Below, piece after piece: positions 1-26,554 of a DNA stretch of 64,000 nt; the stretch's first letter is position 1, and each line of letters opens with the position of its first letter. The stretch comes from Haematococcus lacustris. Its lineage: Eukaryota; Chlorophyta; Chlorophyceae; Chlamydomonadales; Haematococcaceae. The notes beneath the pieces were generated by a model. The model did no database searches, was not told the origin of the DNA, and was given only the letters and a program-made list of their open reading frames with translations. Position numbers and translations under genes: made by a program. Where the stretch lies: assembly GCA_030144725.1 (NCBI GenBank), contig JASKMD010000019.1:5551105-5615104 (forward strand), written 5' to 3'.

Positions 1-1038
1 ACCTTGTGCATTGTGTGACCTCGTGCAATGTGTGAGCAGGCATGTGGCACGGTGAGAGGCCTGCGGCCAGGCTCCCATTCAGCAGTGCACCGCTGTGCAT
101 GTGACCCTGCTTGCACTATTCATAGGCTGGTTGGAGCAAGGCGGCTGGTAGGAGTAAGCCGGCTGGCAGAAACTTGAAAGCAGCAATCTGTTGATTTTCC
201 TATGAAGCCACCATCAGCCACAACGTTACTTGTTTCAGACCATGTCGTCCTCTGCCCTGGCTGACACATCTGTTCAATTGGTGGTGTGTTGCTATGTGGT
301 GGGCTGAGCAGGGGGCTCATTGCCCAGCGTCTGGGAGGATCCTGCCTGGTCCTGCTTGGGAGGGTGTAAAAGGGGTGTGTGTGGCAACAATGGTGCGGTA
401 CACAGTGCTACATCTGCTATGAATAGTGTGCTGTAGGGGCGTGAGGGGCGCAGCTGCGAAGACTGTGAGGTCCTGCGCTGGTTGCTGGCTGGGCCGGGGC
501 GCGGCTGTGTCGAGTGAAGTGGGCGTACAAAGGATGGGACAGGTTGATGCTTGCGCATGTAATGCTCCGATCCGATTTCGAGCTGTGTGACGACGTTGCG
601 TTGCTCAGCGTACGCTTCCTAGGCTAGAGCTCCTACGGCCAGGTGTGTTTCTCGAAACGTTCCTTCGGCAGGGAAGCGCTATGTGCCTCGGCGCGTACGA
701 TATGGTGAACATGGACTGCGGGATATACTTACTAGATGGGCGCAGACGCGGATGATGAGGCTCCTCTCCTCCAACCCTACAAGAGCCTAAGCGCCATGCA
801 AACTCTGTAAAAGACGGTATTACGCTTGCGGGGTAGCTGCAACATGCCGCATGCGTATCGTATGCATGTTATGGCAGCGGGGCATGACATCGGAAGACGC
901 GTCTTCAAGCAAAAGGAGCCGCGCTCCCCACCTGACCTAACCCGCTGCTAATTGACGATGCGGCCCACAGTTTGGAGCAGCTGGAGACGTGCACTGACAG
1001 CCCGGTAGCGCTAGGGGCCGTCTGCGCGATGTCAACAC
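1..1038. other. Region without a recognisable gene
   Basis: Only short open frames without recognisable protein features occur here. The part next to 1039 lies downstream of the AP-4 mu stop codon and probably holds its 3' untranslated region. I see no RNA gene or repeat array. Confidence 0.5.
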
Positions 1039-4000
1039 TCAGGTTCTAAACGTGTACGAGCTGGAGCTGGTGACGTAGCGCACCCAGCGGTACGGGTTGT
1101 AGCTCTTGTCGCGCTTCAGGATTTGCAGGTACTTCAAACTCAGCCGGCTGGCCGCGAACATGGGAATGGTGAAGCGCAGGTTCACGGGGCCGATCTGCAG
1201 CGCGAGCAGTCGCCCAACCTGAGTTCACAGCAGTGGCTAAGCATTCAGGCCGCTTAACAGCAGCCCACCGCACCACCCGACGCATGTTTAAGCCCCAAGA
1301 TTACATCACTGTGGTGCTTCAAGCAAGGCCATTGCGGGTGTAGAGGAAGCTTGCTGCCGCACCCTAACGCCCTACGCCGCCTCCTACCTAACCTTCTCCA
1401 TTAAACTACCGTCACCCTAACCCTAACTCTAACCCTAACCCTGACCTGGCCTGTACTGAGAGGGAGAACACATATCTTATGGCGCAGGGGCCCTTGATTA
1501 ACCCTGATTGACCCTTGGTACCTAACCTTTAAGGGCAGGGGCGAAGGCAGGGGTGATGGGGGCAGGATCAGTGGGGGCAGAGCGGCATACCTCTGAGCGC
1601 AGAAAGGGTCCAAAGGGGCGTTCCAGGGTCAGCCTGGCCCTCAGCACAGCTTCACTACCCCCCCCGGCCATGCGCTTGAACTTCCACCTGCGCCAAGGTA
1701 AGCAGCAGTAGGGCCCTCCCAGTAGCCCATCACCAGCAGCAGCAGCAGCAGCAGCAGCAGGGCGGGCAGCAGCAGCAAGGTTGTGCTCAGGGCACGCCAA
1801 GCCCTGCAGCCGTTCACATCCCACCCAACCCATCCAACAGCAGCAGAATGCAAGGGAGTGAGAGCCCTGCGGCTGCAGGCCCTGGACATGTGTGAGATGC
1901 AGTCAGCTGCCGTCAGCTGCCATGCCATGCCGTGCCGTGCCGTGCCGTGCCGTGCCGTGCCGTGCCGTGCCGTGCCGTGCCGTGCCGTGCCGTGCCGTGC
2001 CGTGCCGTGCCGTGCCGTGCCGTGCCGTGCCGTGCCGTGCCGTGCCGTGCCATGCCATGCCATGCCATGCCATGCCATGCCAGGTGCAGGGTCCCACTTG
2101 AGGAGGTGTGTCTTCTCTGAGTAGTCCCAGCTCTGGTTGGCCGCAGCCTTGGCGTCCTCGCGCGAGTCCAGCTCACAGTGCACGCGCTGCACGTAGCGGG
2201 GGGTGGGCACCTCCACCTCAAGACCACTGGCCGCCTTGTCGGCCGGGATGTCACACCTGGGGGGAGTGACAGGGTGGGAGGGGTCATTCGGCCTGCTGAC
2301 TGCACTCCCCCCGGCACTGCCGGCAGAGCCAAACGATTGCAGTGCGCAAGATACAAGAGGGGCAAGGGGGGGGGGTGGGGGGGGCAGGAGGGGAAGAGGG
2401 GGAAGAGGGGGAGGGGGGGGGGGGCTGCTGTATTGCCCTTGGCCGATGCCGCTGTGCTAACGCCGCTGTCCCTGACCCCCTCCTTACCCCCCCCCTCCCC
2501 TCCCCCTCTTTCTACCACCCCCCTCATCTTGTCAATGCTGCCGCCTGCCCTCCCTCCCTCTCCTCCTACCCCTCCCTCCCTCACCCTCCTCCCCCTACCC
2601 CTGCCTCCTCCCCCTCCTTCTCCCATTCCCTCTGCCTCCCCCTGCCCCTCCCCTCCCCCCGGCTGCCCCTAGGCGCCCACCACAGCCTGAGGGTGAGGAG
2701 AGCCTTGGTGCTGCTGCCGGGGTCAGCCTCAGTCACGGCCTGTGGACAGCGCGGACAGGGAAGGTCAGAGGCGGCTGGGCAGGGGCCCTTCTGCCTCTAC
2801 ACCCCCTGCCCCTGCTCCCTCTCCCTCTTTCTGCCGCAACCCCCCACCCCTCTCACCCCCCCTCCCTCCTTACTCTCATCCCTTGCGCCCTCCTCCCGCT
2901 CCCCCTCCATCCCACAGGGCAGGTCAGGGCAGGGCCTTTGCCCCCTCTCTCCCCCTCCCCTCCCCTCCCCTCCCCTCCCCTCCCCTCCCCTCCCCTCCCC
3001 TCCCCTCCCCTCCCCTCCCCTCCCCTCCCCTCCCCTCCCCCTCCCCCTCCCCCTCCCCCTCCCCCTCCCCCTCCCCCTCCCCCTCCCCCTCCCCCTCCCC
3101 CTCCCCCTCCCCCTCCCCCTCCCCCTCCCCCTCCCCCTCCCCCTCCCCCTCCCCCTCCCCCTCCCCCTCCCCTCCTCCCCCCCACACCTGCAGCCTGAAA
3201 GGCGGCTTCAGGCCCTGGCTGCTGCGGTAGTTGAGCAGCGCAAACTCGCCCTCAGGCGGCACCAGGCTCACGCTGTGGTCCAGGTCGAAGGACTCAAGGT
3301 TGGCCACCTAGGCCACCAGCAGGGGGAGGCAGGCAGGGGGGGGGCAGCTAAGCAGGGGGTGTTTATGAAGGACCCCACAGGGCAGCAGCCAGCGGGGTGC
3401 AGGGGGAGGGGCTGCCAAGCAGCCGGACGACATGGCGGTCGCTAGGTGCTGCACTGGGTGTGGTGCAGGGAGCAGGGAGCAGGGAGCAGGAGCTGGGTCA
3501 GTAGGGTGTCTGTAGCAGTGTTTGCGAACGATGATGCGAGGGGAAGCAGCAGCTTCTTCTTAGAGCAGCAGACAGACTGCCCTTGTGGATGTCTGCTGCT
3601 CCTGCCCCCATCACCCCTCAGCCATGGGTAGGCGTCAGCTGAAGCCAGCCACGGGGTCTGGTTGCTGATGCTCAGGGCCAAGCAGGCCCTCCAGGGGGAG
3701 GACCCACCCACAGTCAGCCCCCTCATGCCACCAAGCTCAGCCCCCTCATCCCCCCTGCCCCCCCTCCAGCTCTTCCCTATCCCCTCTGCCCCCTGCCCCC
3801 TGGCCCCCCTGCCGCCCTGCCGCCCCCCGCCGCTGACCTCGTGGAACTGGCAGTCGTCCAGGACCACCAGGCCCGGGTCGCTGCCCAGGATGCCCAGGCT
3901 GCCGCCCCCGTACGGGTTGTCCCGCCGCCCTATCAGCAGGTCGTCATTCAGCTTGATCTTGATGCCCGGGATTGCCGGCCAGGTAGCTCTTCACCTGCAC

Positions 4001-6665
4001 GGAGCCGTCCACCTGCAGCCAGGCACACTGCAACCGCTACTGCCGCCCGGCCACCTGGGAGGGGGTGGGGCAGCGCCACCCCATGTGCCTCATCAGCTGC
4101 GCACCAGGGTGCAGGCAGCTGGCTCTGGCATGCGCCCCACCCCTGGCTGGAGCACCCTGGCTGCAGCAGCTGCCCGGAACCTGCTTCGCCCCACACCCCA
4201 CAGCGGGCAGCAAGCAGGCAGGCGACACCTCGCGCACCTCAACCCCCCTGCCCCTGCCCAACCCTGCTCAACCCCCCTGCCCCTGCCCAACCCTGCTCAA
4301 CCCCCCTGCCCCTGCCCAACCCTGCTGGACACACCCTCCCAACTGCCTACCCCCCACCTCAGCCCTGCTCCACCTGGCCCGGCCCCCCTAGCCCCCCCTG
4401 GCCCACCCTGCCCACCTCCCCCGCCCGCAGCCTGCCACCCCTGCTTGCCCCGCTTGGCCCTCACCCTGCCTGCCGCCCTTAGCCTGCCTCAGTGGCTCTG
4501 CCCGCCCGTGCCCCTGCCTGCCGCCCTGTGCCCGCCCCCCTAGCCCCGCCCTAGCCCCGCCCTCCCCCCTAGGAGCCTGACCTGGGCCTGTGACACGTAT
4601 CCCGAGGTGTTGAAGGTGCAGGTGATGCGCTCCACCACATCCACAAAGATCTCGTCTCGCCCCCCCCGGCTGTCGCTGCGGTTGGTGTCCAACACGCTCT
4701 TGAACACGCCCGTGGGGCCCTTGGTCAGGCTGAACAGCGGCCGGCCCATGCCACTCTGTCACACACAGGGCAGGCAGGCAAAGGCCCAGCAGCAGCAGCA
4801 GCAGCCTGACCTCCGGCGCCTGGTCAGCAGCCTGGCCAGCCTCAGCTCCCTGACCTGCTCATGTCCACACCTGCTGGGACACACCCGGGCAAGCTCAGCA
4901 CAGGGCACAGCACACCGCATCAGGGACTACATCAAGGCATACATCAGGGTCAGGGTCAGGTCAAGGTCAGAGCGGGGAGGGGGTAGTCTCCCCCTCCTCC
5001 TTTTCCCCTTTCCTCCTTTCCCCTGTTGTCTCCCCCTGCCCCTCCCCCCTTGCCCCTCCCCTGGCCTGCTGCTGCTCACGGGGGGGGGCACCACCGTAGG
5101 CTCATTGAGCACAAAGGCCTTGAGGGCCTCCGTGTTGGTGGCCTGGGGCAGCCCGTAGTCAAGCACCTCGTCAAGCAGCTCGTAGATCAACACAAAGTTC
5201 TGCGCGCAACACATTGCGCCGGGACAGCTCAAAAACGGCAGCAGGGCCCCAGGGCAGGCAGCTGCAGCCACACAAGCCTCACTCAACCTGCCGCTGCCCC
5301 TAACCCCTCAGCCACTGCCCAGCAGCAATTGCTCCGGCTAGTAGTTTGCCTCTGTCACAGTCCCTGCGCTTGCCCCTGCCCCTGCCCCTGCCCCTGGCCC
5401 TGGCCCTGCTGCAGCCCACCTTGCGGCAGGTCTCCTCGCTGAGGTGTCCGCAGTAGTCGCGGATGATGGAGCACACGCGGCGCAGGAACTCCAACACAAG
5501 GCTGGGCGACACGTTCTCCCGCGTGGTGGCCACCACCTCAACACCGCCCTCCTGGACACGCACCAGAGGCCAGGCGGGCAGGCTAGCTGGCTGATGGGCA
5601 GGCTGTGGCTCACAACAACAGGTTGACAGGCAGTCAGACCTGAGAGTAGCCCGTAAGAGTGATGGTGCTGGGGGTGGGGGGAAGGGGCCGCCACCCTCCA
5701 GATGGTTGAGGTTGGTTGAGGTTGGTTGAGGTTGGTTGAGGTTGGTTGAGGACCCCTAGCAGCTTCAGCTGCTGGAGGGAGGGGCCTGACCCGGCAGCGG
5801 CCCTGGGGCCAGCAGCCTCACCCCCGGCACCCTGCAGGCCACCACCGCTGCCCCGCTTGCTGCTGTCCGACTCCCATGCCCTGGCCCCTGCCCCTGCCCT
5901 GTCAGGACAAGGCTGCACCACACCCAGTGGCCTCTGACTGCTGCCCTGGGAGCGTGACTGCATGCCGCCCTGGGCTGTGGGCATGCTAAGATGCTTCAGG
6001 TCAGGCCGCCAGTCTGCCTCTGTTCAAGCACTGTCTGTACTGCCTGTACCGCGGCTGGCGTGTTCAAGAGGGGCGGTGCGGGTCCGGGTCCAGGCTGGCT
6101 GGCTGAGGTGCTGTCTTGCCTCTGCACACACACCCTGGAGCTGTGCAGTGCAGTACTCTGTACACACAACCCTGCAGGTGGAGCTGTGGGCTGCTGCCAT
6201 GCCACTGCCTCCTGCCCCAACTTGCTGCATGCATGATGCACCCGCGCCAGCGCTGGCCCGCCGCTGACCTGGCGACCTCCCAGGTACTCGCATGGCCACT
6301 CCCGCGGCTGCACTGCCAGCTTCAGGGAGCCGGGGCCCCTCAACCGCCTGCTCTAAGGCCTCCCATGCAGTGGCATGTGCCGGAGGAGCAGCCTGGGTGC
6401 CTGCCTGCCTACCTTGACATGCAAGTAGGACACTCCGTCTGACATGAACACCGGGGGGGCCTCATCACTGCAAGCGGGCAGCTGGCAGGCAGTTGACGGG
6501 CAGCGCATGTCAGCAGCAGCCTGGGCTGGGCACGGCTCACCCCTCTTTCCAAAACTTTGAAGACCGAAAGAAGGTCTCTGGCGACGAGCGTGGCACGTTG
6601 CCCAGGTAGTCGCGCCGGATGATGACATCGCCACGAGCGGAGACAATGTAGAATTGGGAGATCAT
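1039..6665 (-). CDS. AP4M1: AP-4 adaptor complex subunit mu (multi-exon gene)
   Basis: This is the medium chain of the AP-4 adaptor complex, which selects cargo for vesicles leaving the trans-Golgi network. The protein starts at 6665 with [19 protein letters not shown], the longin-like N-terminus of mu adaptins. Conserved blocks then follow on the minus strand near 6410-6472, 5420-5556 ([11 protein letters not shown]), 5094-5203 ([16 protein letters not shown]), 4573-4752, 3839-4014 ([19 protein letters not shown]), 3188-3308, 2088-2256, 1583-1680 and 1039-1216. The last exon holds the mu-homology C-terminus with [13 protein letters not shown] and stops at 1039-1041. The [12 protein letters not shown] ending fits plant AP-4 mu better than AP-1 or AP-2 mu. 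Introns are short to medium and full of microsatellites. Block positions are from conserved protein sequence; not every splice site was checked and a small exon (for instance near 2680-2740) may be misplaced. Confidence 0.9.
1414..1446. repeat. Interstitial telomere-like repeat
   Basis: About five imperfect CCCTAA units lie in an intron of the AP-4 mu gene. The hexamer is the TTAGGG type, not the TTTTAGGG of Chlamydomonas reinhardtii. Two similar tracts occur near 23474 and 27056. Confidence 0.8.
1921..2084. repeat. GTGCC pentanucleotide microsatellite
   Basis: Roughly 32 tandem copies of CCGTG, turning into CCATG variants at both ends, lie between two AP4M1 exons. They create long spurious frames (RAVPC or ARHGT repeats) that I do not regard as coding. 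Confidence 0.95.
2946..3176. repeat. CTCCC then CTCCCC microsatellite
   Basis: A pentanucleotide CCCCT array switches near 3040 to a hexanucleotide CCCCCT array. It ends just before the donor site of the AP4M1 exon at 3188, so it sits inside the intron. Confidence 0.95.
4240..4322. repeat. 29-bp minisatellite, three copies
   Basis: Nearly identical 29-bp C-rich units are tandemly repeated in an AP4M1 intron. Confidence 0.8.
5704..5752. repeat. 10-bp tandem repeat (GGTTGGTTGA type)
   Basis: About five copies of a 10-bp unit, read as gttggttgag on the plus strand, occur in an AP4M1 intron. Confidence 0.85.
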
Positions 6666-7448
6666 GGCTGGGTCAGCGGATGCCTCGCGTCACTGCCAAT
6701 CAGCCACAGGCTGCGCCCGGTGCTCCTGGCCATCGCCAGTCCTCATCGGCATATCGAGCTAGGAACGCAGCCTGGTCCGCTCTCAGCAGCGCTGTAGAGG
6801 TGTAGTACTGCGTCAAGTGGAAACGATGCCAGCTTGGTACCCGGTGCCATGCATGTTGCTTCATGCAAGTTTTGATCCCTACTCAGCTGTGACACCCGTG
6901 AGAAATTGTTCATGATCCATGATCCCTACAGCCCTCATGCAACACCATGAGTTGTAATCAAACACAGGCTGCGAGATCGCTGTTGTAAAGGCTACTGACA
7001 GTGTGCCTAATGCTCACTTCAGCTCGGCCATTCTGGTGTGTATGCATCTAGGTCTACTACTAGCAAGAGCTCTACCCTACTCTATAGCTCTTACTCACAC
7101 ACATCCCCTTTGTGAGGGGTTTGGTATCTTGTTTTCTTGGGTTGTCTTGCTGCAGCTGGCTATCGTCGCCACTTGCGCCGCCACTTACGCAACAGGGCCT
7201 TGTCACGCACGTACACCCACTCCTGGCCTGGCTGGCCTGGCTTTGGCATGGCTGGGCGGCCTGCCCAGCAGCACAGCTCAGTGGGGCGTGGGCCTGGGCC
7301 GACTGCACAGCACATAGGTCTTCCAGCTCACGGATATGTCGCACTTGGTTCCCTACTAGTAGAGCTTTGTATTCCTAGATGCAAAGTCATACTTGCAATG
7401 CTGGATGCATGAACACGGCCCCGCTCTAAGGACGTCGCTGACAACAGA
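6666..7448. other. Intergenic region upstream of AP4M1
   Basis: These 783 bases lie between the AP4M1 start and the stop of the next minus-strand gene. They should hold the AP4M1 promoter and the 3' untranslated part of the coiled-coil gene. I see no clear motif or further gene. Confidence 0.5.
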
Positions 7449-22260
<14,812 letters not shown>

Positions 22261-22796
22261 GCTGGGGGGTAGCTGGTAGCTGGGGAGTAACTGGGGGGCC
22301 GGGTCAGGGAGCGTGGAACAGTGGGAGTGGGAGAATGGGAGCTGGTGCCTACAGATGGGAAGACATGCCACCTTGCTGTGAATTGCAGGGGTGGTTACTC
22401 ATATTTGGTAGTAAGCAGCTGGCGGCAAGCTGTCCCGGCCAACCTGCGGTGTTCAGCACTCCTATGCGACCTGGACCCAGGTTCGAGGCATGCAAGGGCA
22501 GCAAAGTGAATTTGGGGCTGGAAGCGCTGGGCTCCTCAACCAAAGGTTCCAGTGTCATAATGCCGAAGCTTCAAAGTAACCGCGATGATGAAACATGTCG
22601 AAGGGTCCTGTCATGTCCTATGCTTAAACCAGCTCTTTCCCCCTTCCGCGCTGCATACTGCACAAGACCAACGCCAAGCTCTTCGCTGCTGGTTTAAACG
22701 TGTGTCAGTACCACACTCAATAACTAATTTTGAAGACGCTGCAGGCCATCCAGGTCCGCATCAAGAGTCTCCATTGCTATCGGCCCCGACATCGCC

Positions 22797-22964
22797 ATGC
22801 CGCGCAAGCAGCAGTCGCTTAAGGACTCAGCGGTGGCATTTCTGCGCTCAGAGTCATCCGGCCCCCGACTGGCCGCCAACCTGAAGCTGGTGCGAGCTCT
22901 CGCCGTGTTCTTCGGAGGAGTGGTTGTGTTCAGGAACTTCGGCGAGGCACTCTTCGCCGTCTGA
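22797..22964 (+). CDS. Small tail-anchored protein, probable TOM6 subunit of the mitochondrial outer membrane translocase
   Basis: This single-exon frame encodes 55 residues: ATG at 22797, TGA at 22962-22964. An in-frame stop at 22731 lies upstream and there is no earlier ATG. The first 30 residues are charged and serine-rich (MPRKQQSLKDS). Residues about 35-49 form a hydrophobic membrane segment (ALAVFFGGVVVF) followed by RNFGEALFAV. The pattern LKxxR then a small-residue and FG-containing membrane helix then R matches plant TOM6, and animal TOM6 ends with a comparable ARNL segment. Known TOM6 is a subunit that stabilises the TOM complex. The gene lies alone between the coiled-coil gene and a transposon-rich stretch. 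An unrelated small membrane protein is the alternative. Confidence 0.6.
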   Translation: MPRKQQSLKDSAVAFLRSESSGPRLAANLKLVRALAVFFGGVVVFRNFGEALFAV

Positions 22965-23473
22965 TGCCGTCTACCGTCGAGGTGCGGGACGCAATCAATC
23001 AGTGTAGTGCTGGCTGCAGAGCGTTTGGCCCCTTCTGCCTGCCCTGCTGGCTGGAAGCAGCGGCACTGCAACACCCCTGGCAAAGCGTGGGTCGCTGGCT
23101 AAGCTGAGGCCTGCCCTGCCTTGCACAACAGGCATGAAGCGTACAAGGCGGTGGTCTGCTTGGGTCCTTCCCCACTGGCCAGGAGAAGCAGATCAGCAGG
23201 GGCCAGTGGGTATGGATTGTTGATGTGATCCACTATCCAGGAGAAGCAGATCAGATGCACCAGCTAAGAGTCCAAGTCCCGTCAGCCTACACTCACTCGT
23301 TTCACCTCGTGCCAGGCATCACCACCCCCACCATTGGGATAATGGTAGCTGGGCAGCAGGGGCTAATGGGTGTGGATAGCCCCATCGTTGCATGGCATTG
23401 GCCAGTGGGCAACCCCCCTGACTGAGGCGGCCTTCAAGTGAGCACGCCATGCCTCACGCCCTTAACACATGCG
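22965..23473. other. Non-coding region with degenerate short direct repeats
   Basis: No gene is seen. A 16-bp motif (aggagaagcagatcag) occurs twice, near 23181 and 23239, within a diverged tandem duplication covering about 23165-23410. Confidence 0.5.
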
Positions 23474-23525
23474 TAGCTAGGGTTTGGGTTAGGGTTAGCC
23501 CTAACCCTAACCCTAACTCTAGCTA
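23474..23525. repeat. Head-to-head telomere-type palindrome
   Basis: A 52-bp near-perfect inverted repeat: TTAGGG-type units on the left meet CCCTAA-type units on the right, and both ends are TAGCTAG/CTAGCTA. It could form a hairpin. It interrupts or borders a minus-strand frame (23434-23703) that may be part of a transposon protein. Confidence 0.85.
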
Positions 23526-23719
23526 AGGGACAAGGCCTAGCAGCCAGGGGCAGGCGCTGCAGCCAGGTCGCCCCCAAGCCCTTGGTGGCCAGCAGTGCAT
23601 CCCAGCTGGGCACTTGACCAGCTCCCTTCTCTACCAGTGTGTTGACTTGTGTTGACAGTGTGTTGACTTTCTGAGTCTGTTGTAAAACCAAATCACGGTG
23701 CAAGGGTAACGGCCAAAGA

Positions 23720-24135
23720 GCACCACCAAGCCTAGCTCCTGGTGGTGGGTGTGAGAGTGGCCCTCGGCCCTGCAGCGGGTGTCACCTCAGCGCTGTCCTC
23801 CACTCTGGGGCAGGGGCAGGGGCAGGAGCAGGGGCAGGGGCTCCATAGGAGGATAGGGACACAGGAAACTGGAGCTGTAACTAGCACGGCCACAACGAGC
23901 CATGGACTACTACAATTACCCCAGCTTACAATTAGTGCATGCAGGTCATGCCAAATCTACACTAGAGCCCTCGCGGTCAGGCAATAATGTAGGTGGTAGG
24001 CACTCATGCACCATGCCCATGTGCATTGGGTATACTCCACACAGCCCCAACACCAAAGTTTGAGTGGTCCCGCTAGTGGTCCCTAGTGGTCCGACTCAGA
24101 TGGAGGCCCTAGTGAGGGACAAGGGGGCTGTCCGC
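23720..24135 (+). mobile_element. End fragment of the Fanzor-type inverted-repeat transposon (copy A)
   Basis: From 23925 to 24135 the sequence repeats the right terminal repeat of the element at 33619-34648, including the shared outer end that reads, from outside in, cagcccccttgtccctcact. The part from about 23745 to 23800 also matches subterminal sequence at 34310-34370. No nuclease domain is left beside it. The minus-strand frame at 23434-23703 may be a remnant of the same element's protein, but I could not confirm this. Confidence 0.7.
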
Positions 24136-24268
24136 TCTGCAAACCCGCAGCTGAAAAGACGTCGGGAGCCGGGGTAGTCGTAGTAGTTACAGCAGCCATT
24201 CGGAGCTGGGGTAGTTGTACACATTCACATAGCAGTTGTTGTGGTTGTAATGCTGAGGCGGCAGGGCT

Positions 24269-25527
24269 GGTCACCCCGGCCATTGGCCATGCCAATCCGT
24301 GCCAGGCGCGACGCTCACACCACGCGCTAGTGAAGGGTAGCTGAGGCTATCGCGGTAAGTCACGCGCGCTGAAACTCGCGTTTTAGACTGAAGCCTTGTC
24401 CCAGATCACCGCCCGCCACCAGGTCGAAACTTGAGATAGCGCAAACAGGCAGCGACCCACTCACAAGAGCAGGGTGGCGAGGCTCTCCGTGGCGTCCGTA
24501 GCAAAGTTCGCACTAAAGAGGCAGGCTCGTAGTGCGCCGCAGGCCATCGCAGTGAGCCGTGCTGCCACGCCGTGCTGCCACGTATCACTACACCACGAGA
24601 CTGAGTCACGCCACGCTTCGCTCAAGTCGGTGCAAGTTGGGTGCATGGCACTGTCTTTTGTTCGTGGCGTCCGCGGCGCCCGCCACAATGAAGGTTTCCG
24701 GCATTGCCAGTGCCACTACTTACAAGCTTGGCACGTATCGCTTTATGGTGTGCCAAGGCAGCGCGACGTCGGGGTCCAGGAGGGCTCATCGCATCTTTTG
24801 GTATCAACTTCGCGCACAGTGCGAGAAACGCAACGATGAGGGCGCCATGCGACAACACACGGTCCAGCCCGTCGGGGATGCTCCCAAGGACGGAGCCAAT
24901 CGCCCCCTGTGATGAGATAGGCCATGAAGTTTTCACCCACTGCCACATTTTGTCTTTGTATGTACCACACAAGGTGATGGAGCATACCTGCGAGAGCATC
25001 CCGGAAAATAGACCCGTCCAGCTATCCGACACAGGTGGAAGCACGCGGAAAGGACCACTGACCGGAAAGTTGATGGTCTTGACAGAAGCCCCGAAATGAT
25101 GGGGTCAAGGCTTCAGCAGAGTGCACGGTAGCGAAACAAAGTCCACGCACTGTGCTGCATACACCTCAGTGAGATGCTCTGCTTGCTTGGAGGCAGGGTT
25201 AGGCAGGTATCGGGCCAGGTGTCAGGAAGGGCCCGGGTCAGGTGTCAGGAATTGCCCGGGCCATGAGGGGTTCCGACCCAACCCAGGGAATCTTGCGCTT
25301 CGACCTGCGACCCACGTACGGTCGCACCCCGTTGAGCCCCAGGTTGCAGCGAGCGACCATGTTCACAGTCCGCGGGAATGGCGGGCGGATTGATCTGGGA
25401 GGCTTCAGTCTCAAACGCGAGTTTCAGCGCGCGTGACTTACCGCGATAGCCTCAGCTACCCTTCACTAGCGCGTGGTGTGAGCGTCGCGCCTGGCACGGA
25501 TTGGCATGGCCAATGGCCGGGGTGACC
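24269..25527. mobile_element. 1.26 kb DNA transposon with about 126-bp terminal inverted repeats
   Basis: The left end (24269 to about 24394) and right end (about 25402 to 25527) are reverse complements with one mismatch, starting GGTCACCCCGGCC. Weaker matching extends some 20 bases further in. The flanks share the 4-bp GGCT, a possible target duplication. The interior carries a minus-strand open frame (24622-25044) with a hydrophobic stretch near SHGALIVAFLALCAKL and a plus-strand frame (24704-25099). Neither resembles a transposase that I know, so the element is probably non-autonomous or carries a captured gene piece. Confidence 0.85.
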
Positions 25528-26554
25528 GGCTTGGATAGCCTCCACAACGTTGCATGGCTGCTGGTGCGGAATCATGGCAGCCATGGAGCCCCCATGGCTG
25601 TGAAGCCTGCTCTTTTACATCTTTTCCCACACGGGACTGTTGTATACGCTATGCTTGGCGGCGTGCAAACAGCAGTCATCGCCAGACACAGCGGGGTACT
25701 CAAACTTGGTCAAACACAATCTGGTCACACCCTGGTCACACACACTGGATGCCGTTTACAACAATCCTCGTGCCATGCAGCACCAGACCCTGCTGCAGCC
25801 TGCACTTGGCAGGCAGCCCAGCTCTCTTATTGAACAGCCCCACAGCCAAACCAAGGCCAACAGACAAAGCAAGGCAGCAGCCAAAGCAAGGCAGCAGCTG
25901 GCCACCACACTCCCCCCATGCACGCCATCAGGCACCACCCCTCTGTTAGGTCAGACGAGCAGGGGGACTGCGCCAACGCAATATGACTGCAGCACACCCC
26001 CAGCCTCTCATCCACCCTGCTGCACGCCTCTGGTGCCCATCAACAGCCTGGCTGGCCCACCACCTGGCTGCCCCACCAGGGCTGTCACCCCTGCCTCCTC
26101 ACCATCATTGCCTTGCCGCCACCACCACCACCACCACCACCACCACCACCACCACCACCACCACCACCAGCCAACCAGCCCTGCCACTCAGTCTGACTGC
26201 AATCACCTACTATGCCTTGACTCATTGGGCTGCCTGCCACGCTCTCACCACCACGCGTCACCTAGCACGGCTGTGGCTGGGCCTGGCTGGGTGCGCCCCA
26301 TTGGCTTTGGCTGGGCCCTACCTGGCCTGACCTCGGCCTCCCTATTGCTTGCCTTCCTTCCCTTCTGTCCAGCTCCCCCCATGGACCGTCATCATGGGCG
26401 TGTATCCACGCAAGCCGTGCCTCCTCAGCCTAGCCTCCGCAGATCCACTACTGCCTGAGTGCCGCTACCACCCCAGTGCCTCCTCAACCCTCTGCCCCTT
26501 CAGTGCCACCACCACCACTCACTGCTGCTACCTTGGCCTGCCTGACCCGTCAAC
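25528..26554. other. Region without a recognisable gene
   Basis: Frames here are low-complexity. A CCA trinucleotide repeat of about 16 units lies at 26118-26168. The last part should include the 3' untranslated region of the RS-domain gene that stops at 26555. Confidence 0.5.

Noticed and set aside
1783..2626. Repetitive Cys/Arg/Pro or His-Gly-Thr proteins around 1900-2100
   Set aside because: They are six-frame products of the GTGCC microsatellite between AP4M1 exons.
1039..6665. AP-1 or AP-2 mu subunit
   Set aside because: The N-terminal [13 protein letters not shown] and the C-terminal [13 protein letters not shown] fit AP-4 mu; AP-1 mu has a different C-terminal block.
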